DNA from: Salarchaeum sp. JOR-1 | Lineage (GTDB): Archaea > Halobacteriota > Halobacteria > Halobacteriales > Halobacteriaceae | NCBI RefSeq assembly: GCF_007833275.1 | Contig: NZ_CP042241.1 | Coordinates: 1,364,001-1,428,000, forward strand | Direction of reading: 5' to 3' | DNA length: 64,000 nt | Part shown: positions 8,092 to 17,330 of the stretch, piece by piece | Layout of the letters: each line of letters begins with the position of its first letter | How positions within the stretch are numbered: position 1 is the stretch's first letter | Made by a program: the position numbers and the translations under genes | Notes under the pieces: model-generated | Database searches by the model: none | What the model was told of the DNA's origin: nothing | The model's input: only the letters and a program-made list of their open reading frames with translations

Positions 8092-9078
8092 ATGACAGTC
8101 GTCAGCACGACGCTCGGCCTGTTCCCGCTGCCCGACGACGCGCGCGAGCGCCTCGCCGACCTCAAGGGCCACCAGAAAGAAGACCTCGTCTCCGGGGACG
8201 AACCCCCCGACATCGAGGCCGCCTACGACGAAGCGCGCGACGACCTCCTCACCCGGCAGTCGGACGCCGGCCTCGACCGCACCGTCGAGGGACAGGCGCG
8301 CTGGGACGACATGCTCGCCCACCCGCTCGCCGTCCACGAGAACGTCCGCACCGAGGGCATCGTCCGGTACTACGACAACAACAACTTCTACCGCGACCCC
8401 GTCGTCACCGGCGACCTCACGCACAGCGGCGACCTCGCCCGCGACCTCGAAAAAGCGAGCGCGCTGTCCGACGACCTCCAGGCCGTCGTTCCCGGCCCCT
8501 ACTCGCTCTCCCGACTCGCGACCGACGAACACTACGGTAGCTCGCAGGAGTTCCTCGCCGCGCTCGGCGACTTCCTCGCCGGCGAAGTCGAGTCCTTCCC
8601 GGACGCGGTCGAGACCGTGTTCGTCCTCGAACCCAGCCTCGCCACCGAGACGCTCGACGGCGGCGAGGACGAGCGCGCCGCCGCCGCCATCGACGGCGTC
8701 GCGGCCGCGGCCGACGCCGAGGTCGTCGTGCAGTCCTACTGGGGGACGTACGGCGAGAAACTCCACGCGCACCTCCTCGACACCGACGCCTCCGCGCTCG
8801 GCTACGACCTCGTCACCGCGCACGACGACGCCACCTACCTCGTCCAGGAGTACGGCACGCTCGACTCCGTGAGCCTCGGCGTCGTGGACGGCCAGAACAC
8901 GCTCGTCGAATCGCCCGACACCATCGACGAACGCATCGAGTGGTTCAGAGACCAGATTCCCGTCAGCGAGTTCGACACCGTGTACGCCACCCCCAACACC
9001 GAGTTGTTCTACCTGCCCGTGAACAAGTTCCAGGCGAAACTTCGCGCGCTCGGCGCGGCCGGAGGTGACCGCGAATGA
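8092..9078 (+). CDS. MetE-fold protein without zinc ligands, partner of the downstream methionine synthase
   Basis: 328 residues with the (beta/alpha)8 outline of cobalamin-independent methionine synthase, starting TTLGLFPLP and including QAVVPGPYSLSRLA and DSVSLGVVDGQN. Where the catalytic MetE domain has a zinc-binding HxC, this protein reads VVVQSYWGTYGEK, with neither His nor Cys, so it should not activate homocysteine by itself. It probably serves as the equivalent of the non-catalytic MetE N-terminal half. Its stop overlaps the ATG of the zinc-binding partner. The ATG at 8092 is chosen; a GTG at 8071 is in frame. A TATA-like TTAAACA lies near 8071. Confidence 0.8.
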   Translation: MTVVSTTLGLFPLPDDARERLADLKGHQKEDLVSGDEPPDIEAAYDEARDDLLTRQSDAGLDRTVEGQARWDDMLAHPLAVHENVRTEGIVRYYDNNNFYRDPVVTGDLTHSGDLARDLEKASALSDDLQAVVPGPYSLSRLATDEHYGSSQEFLAALGDFLAGEVESFPDAVETVFVLEPSLATETLDGGEDERAAAAIDGVAAAADAEVVVQSYWGTYGEKLHAHLLDTDASALGYDLVTAHDDATYLVQEYGTLDSVSLGVVDGQNTLVESPDTIDERIEWFRDQIPVSEFDTVYATPNTELFYLPVNKFQAKLRALGAAGGDRE

Positions 9079-10127
9079 GCGAGAACCGCGAGCAGTTCCG
9101 CCCCCCGGGTCACGAGAACGACCACTTCCTCCTCACCACAGTCGTCGGATCCTACCCGAAGCCGTCGTGGCTGAACCGCGCCCGCGACCTCCACGCGGAT
9201 CCGGAGAGCGAGTTCGACGACGAGGACTGGCGGGAAGCACAGGACGACGCCAGCCGCCTCATCACGAACGAACACGAGCGCGCCGGCCTCGACGTGGTCG
9301 TGGACGGCGAGATGCGGCGCAACGAGATGGTGGAGTTCTTCGCGGATCGCATCGACGGCTACGAGTTCAACGGCCCCGTGAAGGTCTGGGGGCACAACTA
9401 CTTCGACAAGCCCAGCGTCACGGGCGAGGTCGAGTACGACGAGTCCTGGCTCGTCTCCGAGTACGAGTTCACCGCGTCCGTCGCCGACCGGCCGGTCAAA
9501 GTCCCCATCACGGGCCCCTACACGCTCGCGTCCTGGAGCTTCAACGAGGCCTACGACGGCGAGGAAGCGCTCGCGTACGACCTCGCTGACCTCGTGAACG
9601 AGGAGATCGAGAAACTCGTCGCCGCCGGCGCTCGCTACATCCAGATCGACGAACCGGCCTTGGCGACGACGCCCGACGACCACGCGATCGTCGGCGAGTG
9701 CCTCGAACGCATCGTCTCCGGCATCCCGGACGACGTCCGCATCGGCCTCCACGTCTGCTACGGCGACTACTCCCGCATCTATCCCGAACTCCTCGACTTC
9801 CCGGTACATGAACTCGACCTCGAACTCGCGAACGGCGACTACGACCAGCTCGACGTGCTCAAACAGCCCGAATTCACGAAAGACCTCGCGCTCGGCGTCG
9901 TCGACGCCCACGTCGCCGAGGTCGAATCGGTCGAACAGATCGAGCGGAACATCCGGAAGGGCCTCGAAGTCGTGCCGCCCGAACAACTCACCGTCAGCCC
10001 CGACTGCGGCGTGAAACTCCTCCCGCGCGAGGTCGCGTACGGGAAGATGGAGAACCTCGTCACCGCCGCGCGCAACGTCGAGGCGGAGCTCGACGCGGGC
10101 GAGATCGACGTTCCGGCGCGCGACTAA
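9075..10127 (+). CDS. metE: Methionine synthase, MetE catalytic domain
   Basis: 350 residues, the size of a stand-alone catalytic domain rather than the 750-residue bacterial enzyme. Zinc ligands are visible as His226 and Cys228 (GLHVCYGDY) and Cys311 (SPDCGVKLLPRE). The substrate-site IDEPAL is at 191-196 and TTVVGSYPKP at 21-30. It should transfer a methyl group to homocysteine; whether the donor is a folate, a corrinoid or something else cannot be read from the sequence. ATGA overlap with the preceding cysteine-less paralogue suggests that the two proteins are made in equal amounts. Confidence 0.88.
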   Translation: MSENREQFRPPGHENDHFLLTTVVGSYPKPSWLNRARDLHADPESEFDDEDWREAQDDASRLITNEHERAGLDVVVDGEMRRNEMVEFFADRIDGYEFNGPVKVWGHNYFDKPSVTGEVEYDESWLVSEYEFTASVADRPVKVPITGPYTLASWSFNEAYDGEEALAYDLADLVNEEIEKLVAAGARYIQIDEPALATTPDDHAIVGECLERIVSGIPDDVRIGLHVCYGDYSRIYPELLDFPVHELDLELANGDYDQLDVLKQPEFTKDLALGVVDAHVAEVESVEQIERNIRKGLEVVPPEQLTVSPDCGVKLLPREVAYGKMENLVTAARNVEAELDAGEIDVPARD

Positions 10128-10144
10128 CGTCGGCCTCTTTTTCC

Positions 10145-10468
10145 CTATCGGATACCGCGAACGAGTCCGCCGAGCGTCGCGTACACGAGCGGAATGGCGA
10201 GCGCGACGTACAAGACCCGTCCCGTGTCGAGCGCGACTCCGAGACTGTCGTGGCTGGCGAGCAGTCCGACGAACACGCCGACCGAGAAGAGGCCGACGAG
10301 GAACCCGGCGAACGCGGCCCGTCGGAGCGAGCGCTGGCCGAACCCCGCTATCGCGCCGCCCGCGAGGAACCCACTCCAGGAGACCTGTCCGAGCAGTACC
10401 GCGACCAGCGCGCCCGCGACGAACCACGCGACGTTCGCGCGCGGGTTCGCGCGCCACGCGGTGTTCAT
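10145..10468 (-). CDS. Small four-helix membrane protein (possibly DUF5518-like)
   Basis: 107 residues, almost entirely hydrophobic, with segments near 12-28, 32-46, 49-69 and 83-103 and Gly-rich turns such as GFLAGGAIAGFGQRS. The Gly-rich membrane core resembles the haloarchaeal DUF5518 proteins, but the match is weak. Its ATG overlaps the stop of the upstream penicillin-acylase gene as ATGA, so the two are translationally coupled. No function can be assigned. Confidence 0.6.
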   Translation of the reverse strand: MNTAWRANPRANVAWFVAGALVAVLLGQVSWSGFLAGGAIAGFGQRSLRRAAFAGFLVGLFSVGVFVGLLASHDSLGVALDTGRVLYVALAIPLVYATLGGLVRGIR

Positions 10469-12825
10469 CGGTCGTCCTCCACGAACCGAACGCTCGTCTC
10501 CACTGGTTCGACGGGAAACGGCTTGTACTCGGTGTCCGCCCACAGTCGGAGTTGGTCGCTGTAGTGCTCGCTCCACGCCTCGCCGTCGTTCCCGCCGGGA
10601 ACGATGCAGACCGACCGGCCGCCGGGTTCGCACACCATCCGCCAACTGCTCCCGGTCGGCCGCTCCACGGCGTAGTTGTTCACCGTCGCCCGCGAGCCGT
10701 CCGTCGGATACTCTGGGTAGTTGAGGAACGACTGGTCGAACGGGTGCGTGACGGCGGCCGTGGTGTTGTAGTCGCCGTACGTCTCGTAGCCCTCCGCGTC
10801 GATGGTTTCGACGGCCGCCTCGAACGCCGCACGCATCACCGCGCGCCGGGAGCGCTCCGCGAACCACTCGCTCTCCGGGTCGAGGTGCTGCACTATCCAG
10901 TCGCGGGGATAGTAGTCGGCGTCCAACCCCACCGCGTCGAACCGGGACTCGAACAGTTCGCGTTTGTACTCGTCGAACCAGAGCGCGAAGGCGAGCGCCG
11001 CCGTCGAACCTCGCTCCATATGGCCGTTCCAGTCGCGGAGCGCGCTCGCGTACCCCGGATAGGCGTCGGCGATAGCGTCTGCGAGCGGCCCGACGAGTCC
11101 CTCGACCCGACCGTCGTAGGCGTCGTCGTGGAGGTCTCGCATGAACTCGAACGTCACCGGCTCCCCGGATCGGACGCGCTCGTCGAGTCGCTCGTAGATG
11201 CGGATGCCTCGATACGGGTCAGCGTAGGACTCGGCGAGGTAGTGTTCGGGCGCGTCGGTCACGCGCTGGTTCGCGGTGGCGACGTAACCGGGGTTGACGA
11301 CGCCGGGTTTCTCGTCGAACGGCACGAACCCCCGGCTCCAGTCCGTCGTCCCGTACGGCTCGAAGCCGCCCCACTCGCCCTCGCCCGCGGAGCCGTCGAA
11401 GATGCGCGTCCCCCGGACTTCCTCGCCGTCTATCGTGCGGATCGGAATCTGGCCGGTCGCGTAGTAGAGCGTGTTCCCCTCCGTGTCGGCGTACACGAGG
11501 TTTTGGGTCGGCTCGTCGAACCGCTCGGTCGCCGCGAGCACGTCCTCGAGGCCGGTGCTGCGGTTGAAGTCGTAGACCGCCTCCGTCGTGCGGGTGGCGG
11601 TGAGGCCCGTCCACGCGACGGCGACGCTGTACCCCTCGCGTTCGAGGTAGGGGCCGTGCCGGGTCGTCCGCCGCGTGATGGTCTCGTCGGGCGCGCCCGC
11701 GACGGGGATCGTCACGTCCTCCGTCTCGAACGCCTCCCAGTCGTCCCCGTACCGGTACTCGCCGTCTCGCGTCTCGTACTCGTAGACGTCCAGCACGTCC
11801 GCGCCGACGTTCGTGAATCCCCACGCGCCGTGGTCGTTCTCGCCGATGACGACGAACGGCACGCCCGGGAACGTCACGCCCCGCACGGCGTAGTCGGGCG
11901 CGCGGAGGACTTGCTCGAACCACACCGGCGGCGCCATCAGGGAGAGGTGGGGGTCGTTCGCGACGAGCGGCCGCCCCGACTCCGTGAACTCGCCCGACAC
12001 CACCCACGAGTTCGAGCCGATACCGGGCGGACTCTCGAACCCGGACAGCCACCCCGTGAGGCCGCGCGCGTCCCCGCTCGGCGTCCGCAGGGGCGGCTCC
12101 CGAATCGTCTCGGGTCGCCCGCCGTCCGCGTCGCGGAGGATGGGCGCGTCGTGGTTCAGCCGGTAGGGGTAGAGGTCGCTCGCCGTCTCCTCGCCGAGCG
12201 CGTCCGCGGCCGCCGCGTTCCGCAGCGTCTCGAAACTTCCCGTGAGCTGCCACGCGATCTGTTTCTCCATCAGCATCGTGTCGGCGGGCGTCCACGGCGC
12301 GGGCTCGTACTCCAACAGTCCGAACTCCACCGGGAGCGGTTCGTGTTCGATGCAGGCGTTCACGCCGTCGGCGTACGCCTCCACGAGGTCGCCGGTGTCG
12401 GAGCCGGCGAGTTCGTCCCAGGTCGCGTCGGCGGCGCGCGCGAAGTCCATCCGCCGGTGGAACTCGTCCGAGGAGAGCGTCGCCTCCCCGACGACCGCGC
12501 TCAGCTGTCCGCGCATCTGGCGGCGCTGTAAGTCCAGTTGGAACAGGCGGTTCGCGCCGTGCACGTATCCGGTCGCGAAGTAGAGCGCGCGCTCGTCGTC
12601 CGCCTCGATGGTCGGAACGCCGTACTCGCCGTCGTACGCGACGGTGGCGGGCCCGTACGGGCTTCGCACCCGGTCGTTCGTGCGGTCGGTCGCGTCCGCC
12701 CACGCCCCGCCCGAGAACGGCGCGAACCGCTGGAGGTAGCCCGATACCGGCGACATCGCGCCCGCCGCCGCCCCGCCGCCGACGATTGCGGCGATGAGCC
12801 CGCGACGCGTCAACTCGCTATCCAT
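10465..12825 (-). CDS. Penicillin acylase family Ntn-hydrolase, Tat-exported
   Basis: 786 residues. A Tat-type signal (TRRGLIAAIVGGGAAAG) opens the protein. The alpha region is followed by the autocatalytic cleavage site GIGSNSWVV, making Ser271 the expected N-terminal nucleophile of the beta chain, and VANDPHLSL just after it is a family mark. Such enzymes cleave amide bonds of beta-lactams or N-acyl homoserine lactones outside the cell. In haloarchaea the natural substrate is unknown; quorum-signal or acyl-amide hydrolysis is possible. It is followed by an overlapping small membrane-protein gene. Length fits an intact precursor. Confidence 0.9.
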   Translation of the reverse strand: MDSELTRRGLIAAIVGGGAAAGAMSPVSGYLQRFAPFSGGAWADATDRTNDRVRSPYGPATVAYDGEYGVPTIEADDERALYFATGYVHGANRLFQLDLQRRQMRGQLSAVVGEATLSSDEFHRRMDFARAADATWDELAGSDTGDLVEAYADGVNACIEHEPLPVEFGLLEYEPAPWTPADTMLMEKQIAWQLTGSFETLRNAAAADALGEETASDLYPYRLNHDAPILRDADGGRPETIREPPLRTPSGDARGLTGWLSGFESPPGIGSNSWVVSGEFTESGRPLVANDPHLSLMAPPVWFEQVLRAPDYAVRGVTFPGVPFVVIGENDHGAWGFTNVGADVLDVYEYETRDGEYRYGDDWEAFETEDVTIPVAGAPDETITRRTTRHGPYLEREGYSVAVAWTGLTATRTTEAVYDFNRSTGLEDVLAATERFDEPTQNLVYADTEGNTLYYATGQIPIRTIDGEEVRGTRIFDGSAGEGEWGGFEPYGTTDWSRGFVPFDEKPGVVNPGYVATANQRVTDAPEHYLAESYADPYRGIRIYERLDERVRSGEPVTFEFMRDLHDDAYDGRVEGLVGPLADAIADAYPGYASALRDWNGHMERGSTAALAFALWFDEYKRELFESRFDAVGLDADYYPRDWIVQHLDPESEWFAERSRRAVMRAAFEAAVETIDAEGYETYGDYNTTAAVTHPFDQSFLNYPEYPTDGSRATVNNYAVERPTGSSWRMVCEPGGRSVCIVPGGNDGEAWSEHYSDQLRLWADTEYKPFPVEPVETSVRFVEDDR

Positions 12826-12888
12826 AGCCCCGGCTAGGCTACCTGATACGATAAAAGGATAGAGAACTCGAGAGGGGTTTGCGAGCGT

Positions 12889-13371
12889 TTAGTGGTCGTC
12901 CGCGTCCTCGTACACCCACTGCGTGGTGGCGAGGTCCCAGTCGACCAGCTCGTCCTCGTCGAAGAACAGGCCGATTTCGCGCTCGTTCGCGCCCTCGTCC
13001 TCGTGGTCGCTCCCGTGGATGAGGTTGTGGCCGAGGTCGTTCCCGTAGTCACCGCGGATGGTGCCGGGAGCGGCCTCCTGCGCGTCCGTCGCTCCCATCA
13101 TCTGCCGGACCTGTCGGGTCGCGTCAGCGCCCTCCCAGACCATCGCGAAGACGGGGCCGGACGTGATGAACTCGACGAGCCCCTCGAAGAAGGGCTTGTC
13201 CTCGTGCTCGGCGTAGTGCTCGTGCGCGAGCTCCTCGTCGATCTGCATGAACTTCCCGCCGACCATCTTCAGGCCCTTGTCCTCCAGGCGACCGACGATG
13301 TCGCCGATGAGGCCGCGCTGAACGCCGTCGGGCTTCACCATCACGAACGTCCGCTCGTCGTGGTGGCTCAT
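12889..13371 (-). CDS. ndk: Nucleoside diphosphate kinase
   Basis: 160 residues. It starts with [18 protein letters not shown] and contains the phosphohistidine motif NLIHGSD (His119), [10 protein letters not shown] and GTIRGDYG. It equilibrates nucleoside triphosphates using ATP. The very acidic tail is a halophilic trait. It is the last gene of the L7Ae-S28e-L24e-Ndk transcript, with an ATGA overlap to rpl24e, the standard haloarchaeal arrangement. Confidence 0.95.
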   Translation of the reverse strand: MSHHDERTFVMVKPDGVQRGLIGDIVGRLEDKGLKMVGGKFMQIDEELAHEHYAEHEDKPFFEGLVEFITSGPVFAMVWEGADATRQVRQMMGATDAQEAAPGTIRGDYGNDLGHNLIHGSDHEDEGANEREIGLFFDEDELVDWDLATTQWVYEDADDH

Positions 13372-13562
13372 TCGTTCTCCCCGCTCTGCGCCTGGCCTTC
13401 CTCAGTCCACTCCAGGTCACGCGGCTCGCGACCGAGATCCGCGTTCTTCTCGCACTTCGACGAGCAGAAGTGGACGGTTGTGCCGTCGTTGTGGACGAAC
13501 ATCGTTCCCGTGCCGGGTTCGATGTCGCTCCCGCAGTAGTCGCATTCTCGTGTCTGGGGCAT
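13368..13562 (-). CDS. rpl24e: 50S ribosomal protein L24e
   Basis: 64 residues with the zinc-ribbon cysteines Cys7, Cys10, Cys33 and Cys37 (CDYCG and FCSSKCEKN). The usual archaeal eL24 length is about 60, with an acidic tail added here. It overlaps the rps28e stop by one base (TAATG) and the ndk start by four bases. Confidence 0.94.
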   Translation of the reverse strand: MPQTRECDYCGSDIEPGTGTMFVHNDGTTVHFCSSKCEKNADLGREPRDLEWTEEGQAQSGENE

Positions 13563-13786
13563 TATTGACCTCCGATGGGGTCAGCCTCGCGAGCCGTCTC
13601 GCGGAGCTGGATAATGTCGCCGACCCGGACGGGGCCGAGGCAGTTCCGCGTGATGATGCGGCCCTGATTCGACCCCTCCTGGATTCGGCACTTCACTTGC
13701 ATCGCCTCGCCGTGCATTCCGGTCTTTCCGACGACCTCGATGACCTCGGCGGACGTGGAGTCGCTTGCTGGTTCTTCCGCGCTCAT
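13562..13786 (-). CDS. rps28e: 30S ribosomal protein S28e
   Basis: 74 residues. The OB-fold core contains [19 protein letters not shown] and ends with the eS28 signature [16 protein letters not shown]. It lies six bases after rpl7ae. The short Glu/Ser N-terminal extension (residues 2-12) is halophile-type. Confidence 0.95.
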   Translation of the reverse strand: MSAEEPASDSTSAEVIEVVGKTGMHGEAMQVKCRIQEGSNQGRIITRNCLGPVRVGDIIQLRETAREADPIGGQ

Positions 13787-13792
13787 GAGTTA

Positions 13793-14155
13793 TTACTTGA
13801 GCTCCTCGACTTTCGCCGAGATGTCCTCGACGTCGTCCTCTGCGTCCCCGGCGTCCACGACGGCCGCGGCGGCAGAGCCGACTTCGAGACCGGCGGCGCT
13901 CCCGAGTTCGTCCTGGGTGGCGACGAACACGTACGGAATCCCCTTTTCGTCTGCGAGCTCGGGGATGTGGAGGACGATCTCCTCGGGGGAGACGTCTTCC
14001 GCGACGAACACGAGGTCTGCGTTCCCGCGCTCGATGGACTTCGTGGTCTCGTTCGTACCTTTCTTCACGCTCCCGGTGTCGCGAGCCACTTCGAGGGCTT
14101 CGAGGGCTCGTTCCTGGAGATCCGCTGGGACGTCGTAGTTAACGTACACTGGCAT
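13793..14155 (-). CDS. rpl7ae: 50S ribosomal protein L7Ae (k-turn binding)
   Basis: 120 residues, beginning [23 protein letters not shown]-binding residues sit in [23 protein letters not shown], the k-turn-recognition loop of the L7Ae/L30e superfamily. It acts in the large subunit, in C/D- and H/ACA-box RNPs and in RNase P; Nop5, its partner, is at the left edge of the window. The ATG at 14155 is preferred to the one at 14167. The gene has a leader of about 90 bases behind a TATA element near 14271. That length leaves room for RNA-level control. Confidence 0.94.
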   Translation of the reverse strand: MPVYVNYDVPADLQERALEALEVARDTGSVKKGTNETTKSIERGNADLVFVAEDVSPEEIVLHIPELADEKGIPYVFVATQDELGSAAGLEVGSAAAAVVDAGDAEDDVEDISAKVEELK

Positions 14156-14277
14156 AGTTGTGTTCACCTAGTTGCCGTGGCGGGCTTGCGCTCCCCTGCC
14201 GGGTCAATCCCTAACGGCTAGGAGCATCATCGACCCCCACTGGCTGTACTACTACCGTGGGGTTCCTATGCTTAAAA
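14156..14277 (-). promoter_or_regulatory. Promoter and leader of the rpl7ae operon, with k-turn-like bases
   Basis: On the minus strand a TATA-like TTTTAAG lies at 14277-14271. Transcription would start near 14246, giving a leader of about 90 bases. Inside it, GATGATG (14231-14225), resembling box C, precedes TTGA (14207-14204), resembling box D, and the intervening bases can form a short stem (CCTA/TAGG). GGGTC and GACCC flank the element. The box-like bases compete with that outer stem, so the k-turn reading is tentative. Confidence 0.4.
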
Positions 14278-14381
14278 GCGCTTTCAAAGCCTCGCGGGAA
14301 CGTGTTCCCCGCGTCTCGCCCGTGCGACGCGAACCCACGCCGCCCGGTACGTTCACGTTCTTCCGAAGCACACGTTGCAGC

Positions 14382-15116
14382 ATGAAACTATCCCTCGGGG
14401 GCGCACTCGCGACTGGGGTCGATAGCGTTCGCCAACGCAACGGGCTGCTGCTCTTCGGTATCGTGTACGCCCTGACGGTCGTCGAGTCCGTCTTCGGAAC
14501 CGCCTCGTCGTTCACGTTCACCCTCCCGGGCGGCGAGGAACTCGCGGTGGACTCGACGGCGATCGTCGAGGTGTCGCCGCTGGTCGACAGCCTCATCGCG
14601 CTTCTGGTCGGCGTCGCGGGCCTTCTCACGACCGTCGCCGCACTCCGCGTGTTCGCGAGCAACGAGACGGAACGCCTCCCGATCACGGCGTTCACGCGCC
14701 GCGGCGTCTGGGCGTTCGCGAACGTGTTCGTCGGCGCCATCGTCTTCGCCGTCGTCGTCGCGCTCGGATTCGCCGCGCTCGTGCTCCCCGGTCTCTACCT
14801 GCTCTCAGCGCTCTTCCTCTGGGCCGTCTTCGTCGCCGTTGAGGACGAGAACTTCCTCGAGGGACTGCGCTCCTCGTGGCGCCTCACGTCCGGCCACCGC
14901 CTCCGGACGTTCCTCCTCGGCGTCGCGTTCCTCCTCGTCGCGTTCCTCGTCAACATCGTCACCGCGATCCCGATCACGGTCTTCGGCGCGTCCGAGTTCG
15001 ACTTCCTCGTCAGTAACCTCGGGTCCGCGTTCGTCACCGTGTTCGGGAACGGCGTGCTCGTCGCCGCCTACCAGCAACTCTCCGCCGACGGGCCGGAGCC
15101 GACTCCCGGTGCGTAG
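14382..15116 (+). CDS. Multi-pass membrane protein, unknown
   Basis: 244 residues with about six hydrophobic segments, near 21-40, 67-90, 112-132, 138-160, 182-203 and 215-237. After the fourth comes a hydrophilic loop with EDENFLEGLRSSWRLTSGHR, a phrase common in haloarchaeal membrane proteins of the YIP1/DUF7847-like kind. No pump, channel or enzyme signature is visible. It is divergent from the rpl7ae operon and precedes tmcA by 36 bases on the same strand. The annotation is structural only. Confidence 0.65.
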   Translation: MKLSLGGALATGVDSVRQRNGLLLFGIVYALTVVESVFGTASSFTFTLPGGEELAVDSTAIVEVSPLVDSLIALLVGVAGLLTTVAALRVFASNETERLPITAFTRRGVWAFANVFVGAIVFAVVVALGFAALVLPGLYLLSALFLWAVFVAVEDENFLEGLRSSWRLTSGHRLRTFLLGVAFLLVAFLVNIVTAIPITVFGASEFDFLVSNLGSAFVTVFGNGVLVAAYQQLSADGPEPTPGA

Positions 15117-15152
15117 GGCGAAACTGCCTTGCCCGCCTCGGCCGAACGTCCG

Positions 15153-17330
15153 ATGATGGTTCGCGAGGTCGCCGCCGCGCTCCGCGAGGAGGCGGAGTCC
15201 GTGAACGAACGCCGCATGCTCGTGCTCACCGGATCCCGGGAGACGTGTCTGGACGCCGCGAACGACGCGCTCTCCGCCGCCGCCGTGCCGCGCGACGAGG
15301 CCACCCACCTCGGGACGGTCGGGAGCCTCGACTGCGAGCGCGTACACCCCCGAAACTCCGACGACCTGCTCGGAACGACCCGGACAGCCGTGGTGTACGA
15401 CGCGCACGACGAGTGTCGGCCGAACGCGCTCGGCCGCATCGCCGGGGCGGTGGACGGCGGCGGCCTCCTCCTCCTGCTCGCGCCCGCTCTCGACGACTGG
15501 CCGCGCGTCCGCGAGGACTTCGACGAGGGCCTGGCGGTGCCGCCGTTCTCGCTGGCCGACGTGACCGGGCACTTCCGCCGCCGGCTCGTCGACACGCTCC
15601 GCGCGCATCCCGGAATCAGCATCTACGACGCCGACACCGGCACGCTCGAACGCGACGGTCGCACGCGTCCCGCGCCCCGGAGCCGCCCGCCGCCGCCGGA
15701 GTCGCCCGCCGACCACGACTTCCCCGAGCGGGCGTACGACGCCTGCTTGACGCAAGATCAAGTGGACGCGGTGCACGCGCTCGAAGCCCTCCGCGAGACC
15801 GGCGAAGCGGTCGTCGTGGAGGCCGACCGCGGCCGCGGGAAGTCGAGCGCCGCCGGCATCGCCGCCGCCTGCCTCGCCGACGAGGGCCTCGACGTGCTCG
15901 TCACCGCACCACGGAAACGGAGCGCGAGCGAACTGTTCGAGCGCGCCGACGAACTCGGCTGTGGCGGTCTCCGGTTCGAGAAACCGCCCGCGGCCGCCGA
16001 CCTCCCGGGCAACCCCGACGTCGTGTTCGTGGACGAGGCCGCGGCGCTCCCCGTCCGCCTGCTCGAGGACTTCCTCGACGCCGACCGCGTCGCGTTCACC
16101 ACCACCGTCCACGGCTACGAGGGCGCGGGCCGCGGGTTCGACGTGCGCTTTCGCGACCGCCTCGCCGACAGCGACCTCGACGTGGTCGAGGCCCGCATGA
16201 GCGACCCCATCCGGTACGCCGCGGGCGACCCAGTCGAAGTGTGGGCGTTCCGCGCGCTCCTCCTCGACGCCCGTCCCCCCGTGACCCCGCTCGTCGCCGA
16301 CGCCGCTCCCGAAGACGCGACGTACGACGCGCTCACGAGCGAGGACTTGCTCGCGGACGAAACACTCCTCCGGGAGGCGTTCGGCCTGCTCGTCTACGCG
16401 CACTACCGCACCGAACCGAACGACCTCGCGCGACTCCTCGACGCCCCGAACCTCAGCGTTCGCGCGCTCCGCCACGACGGCCACGTCGTCTCCGTCGCGC
16501 TCCTCGCCCGCGAGGGGGGCCTCGACCGAGAGACGCGCGAAGAGATGTACACGGGCGGCCGCATCCTCGGGAACATGATTCCGGACGTGCTGACGAGTCA
16601 GCTCCGCGACGAGAACGCCGCCGTCCCCGTCGGCTGGCGTGTCGTCCGCATCGCCACCCACCACGCCGCCCGCTCCCGCGGGTTCGGCGGCCACCTCCTC
16701 GACGAACTCCGGAACGAAATCACCGGCGACCTCGACTGGCTCGGCGTCGGGTACGGCGCGACCCCCGAACTCGTCTCGTTCTGGGACGAGAACGGCTTCG
16801 ACACCGTCCACGTCTCCACCACCCGCAACGACACGAGCGGCGAGTACTCCGCCATCATGCTCGACCCGCTCAGCGAGGCCGGTACCGACGTCCACGACCA
16901 CCACGCGGCGTGGTTCGCCGACCGGATCCCGGACGTGCTCGGGGACGCGCTCGCCGATCTGGACGCGGACGTGGCGCGCGCCTGCCTCGCGGCCGCCGAC
17001 GCCCCGCCCGCGCTCTCGCTCTCCGACCACCAGTGGCGGGTCGTCGTCGGCGCCTCGTACGGCCCCGGCCTCTACGCCGCCGACCCCGCGCCCTTCCGCG
17101 CGCTCGCCGCCCACCACCTCACCGGCCCCCACCCGGATCTCCTCACGCCGCGAGAGGAACGCCTCCTCGTCCGGAAACTCCTCCAGACCGAGGACTGGGA
17201 CTCGGTCGCCGCCGACCTCGACTACCACTCCACGGGCCAGTGCATGCGCGCGCTCGGCGGCGCGCTCGAACCGCTCGTCGACGAGTACGGCACGCCAGCC
17301 GCCCACGAGGACGTCCGGAGGTACGACTGA
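15153..17330 (+). CDS. tmcA: tRNA(Met) cytidine acetyltransferase TmcA
   Basis: 725 residues, full length. Order of parts: an N-terminal DUF1726 region, a RecD-like helicase module with the Walker A-type EADRGRGKSSAAG and Walker B VVFVDEAAALP, then a GNAT acetyltransferase domain with RIATHHAARSRGFGGHLL, and a C-terminal RNA-binding part. The enzyme uses acetyl-CoA and ATP to form N4-acetylcytidine in RNA, in bacteria at the tRNA-Met wobble base; archaeal homologues may modify more sites. The ATG at 15153 is used, with another at 15156. Its stop overlaps the next gene by one base (TGATG). Confidence 0.93.
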   Translation: MMVREVAAALREEAESVNERRMLVLTGSRETCLDAANDALSAAAVPRDEATHLGTVGSLDCERVHPRNSDDLLGTTRTAVVYDAHDECRPNALGRIAGAVDGGGLLLLLAPALDDWPRVREDFDEGLAVPPFSLADVTGHFRRRLVDTLRAHPGISIYDADTGTLERDGRTRPAPRSRPPPPESPADHDFPERAYDACLTQDQVDAVHALEALRETGEAVVVEADRGRGKSSAAGIAAACLADEGLDVLVTAPRKRSASELFERADELGCGGLRFEKPPAAADLPGNPDVVFVDEAAALPVRLLEDFLDADRVAFTTTVHGYEGAGRGFDVRFRDRLADSDLDVVEARMSDPIRYAAGDPVEVWAFRALLLDARPPVTPLVADAAPEDATYDALTSEDLLADETLLREAFGLLVYAHYRTEPNDLARLLDAPNLSVRALRHDGHVVSVALLAREGGLDRETREEMYTGGRILGNMIPDVLTSQLRDENAAVPVGWRVVRIATHHAARSRGFGGHLLDELRNEITGDLDWLGVGYGATPELVSFWDENGFDTVHVSTTRNDTSGEYSAIMLDPLSEAGTDVHDHHAAWFADRIPDVLGDALADLDADVARACLAAADAPPALSLSDHQWRVVVGASYGPGLYAADPAPFRALAAHHLTGPHPDLLTPREERLLVRKLLQTEDWDSVAADLDYHSTGQCMRALGGALEPLVDEYGTPAAHEDVRRYD

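Noticed and set aside
14805-17306. Open frame of over 800 codons on the minus strand
   Set aside because: It lies opposite tmcA, which has full domain homology. The reading is rich in Arg/Gly/Val with no motif, the usual shadow in high-G+C DNA.
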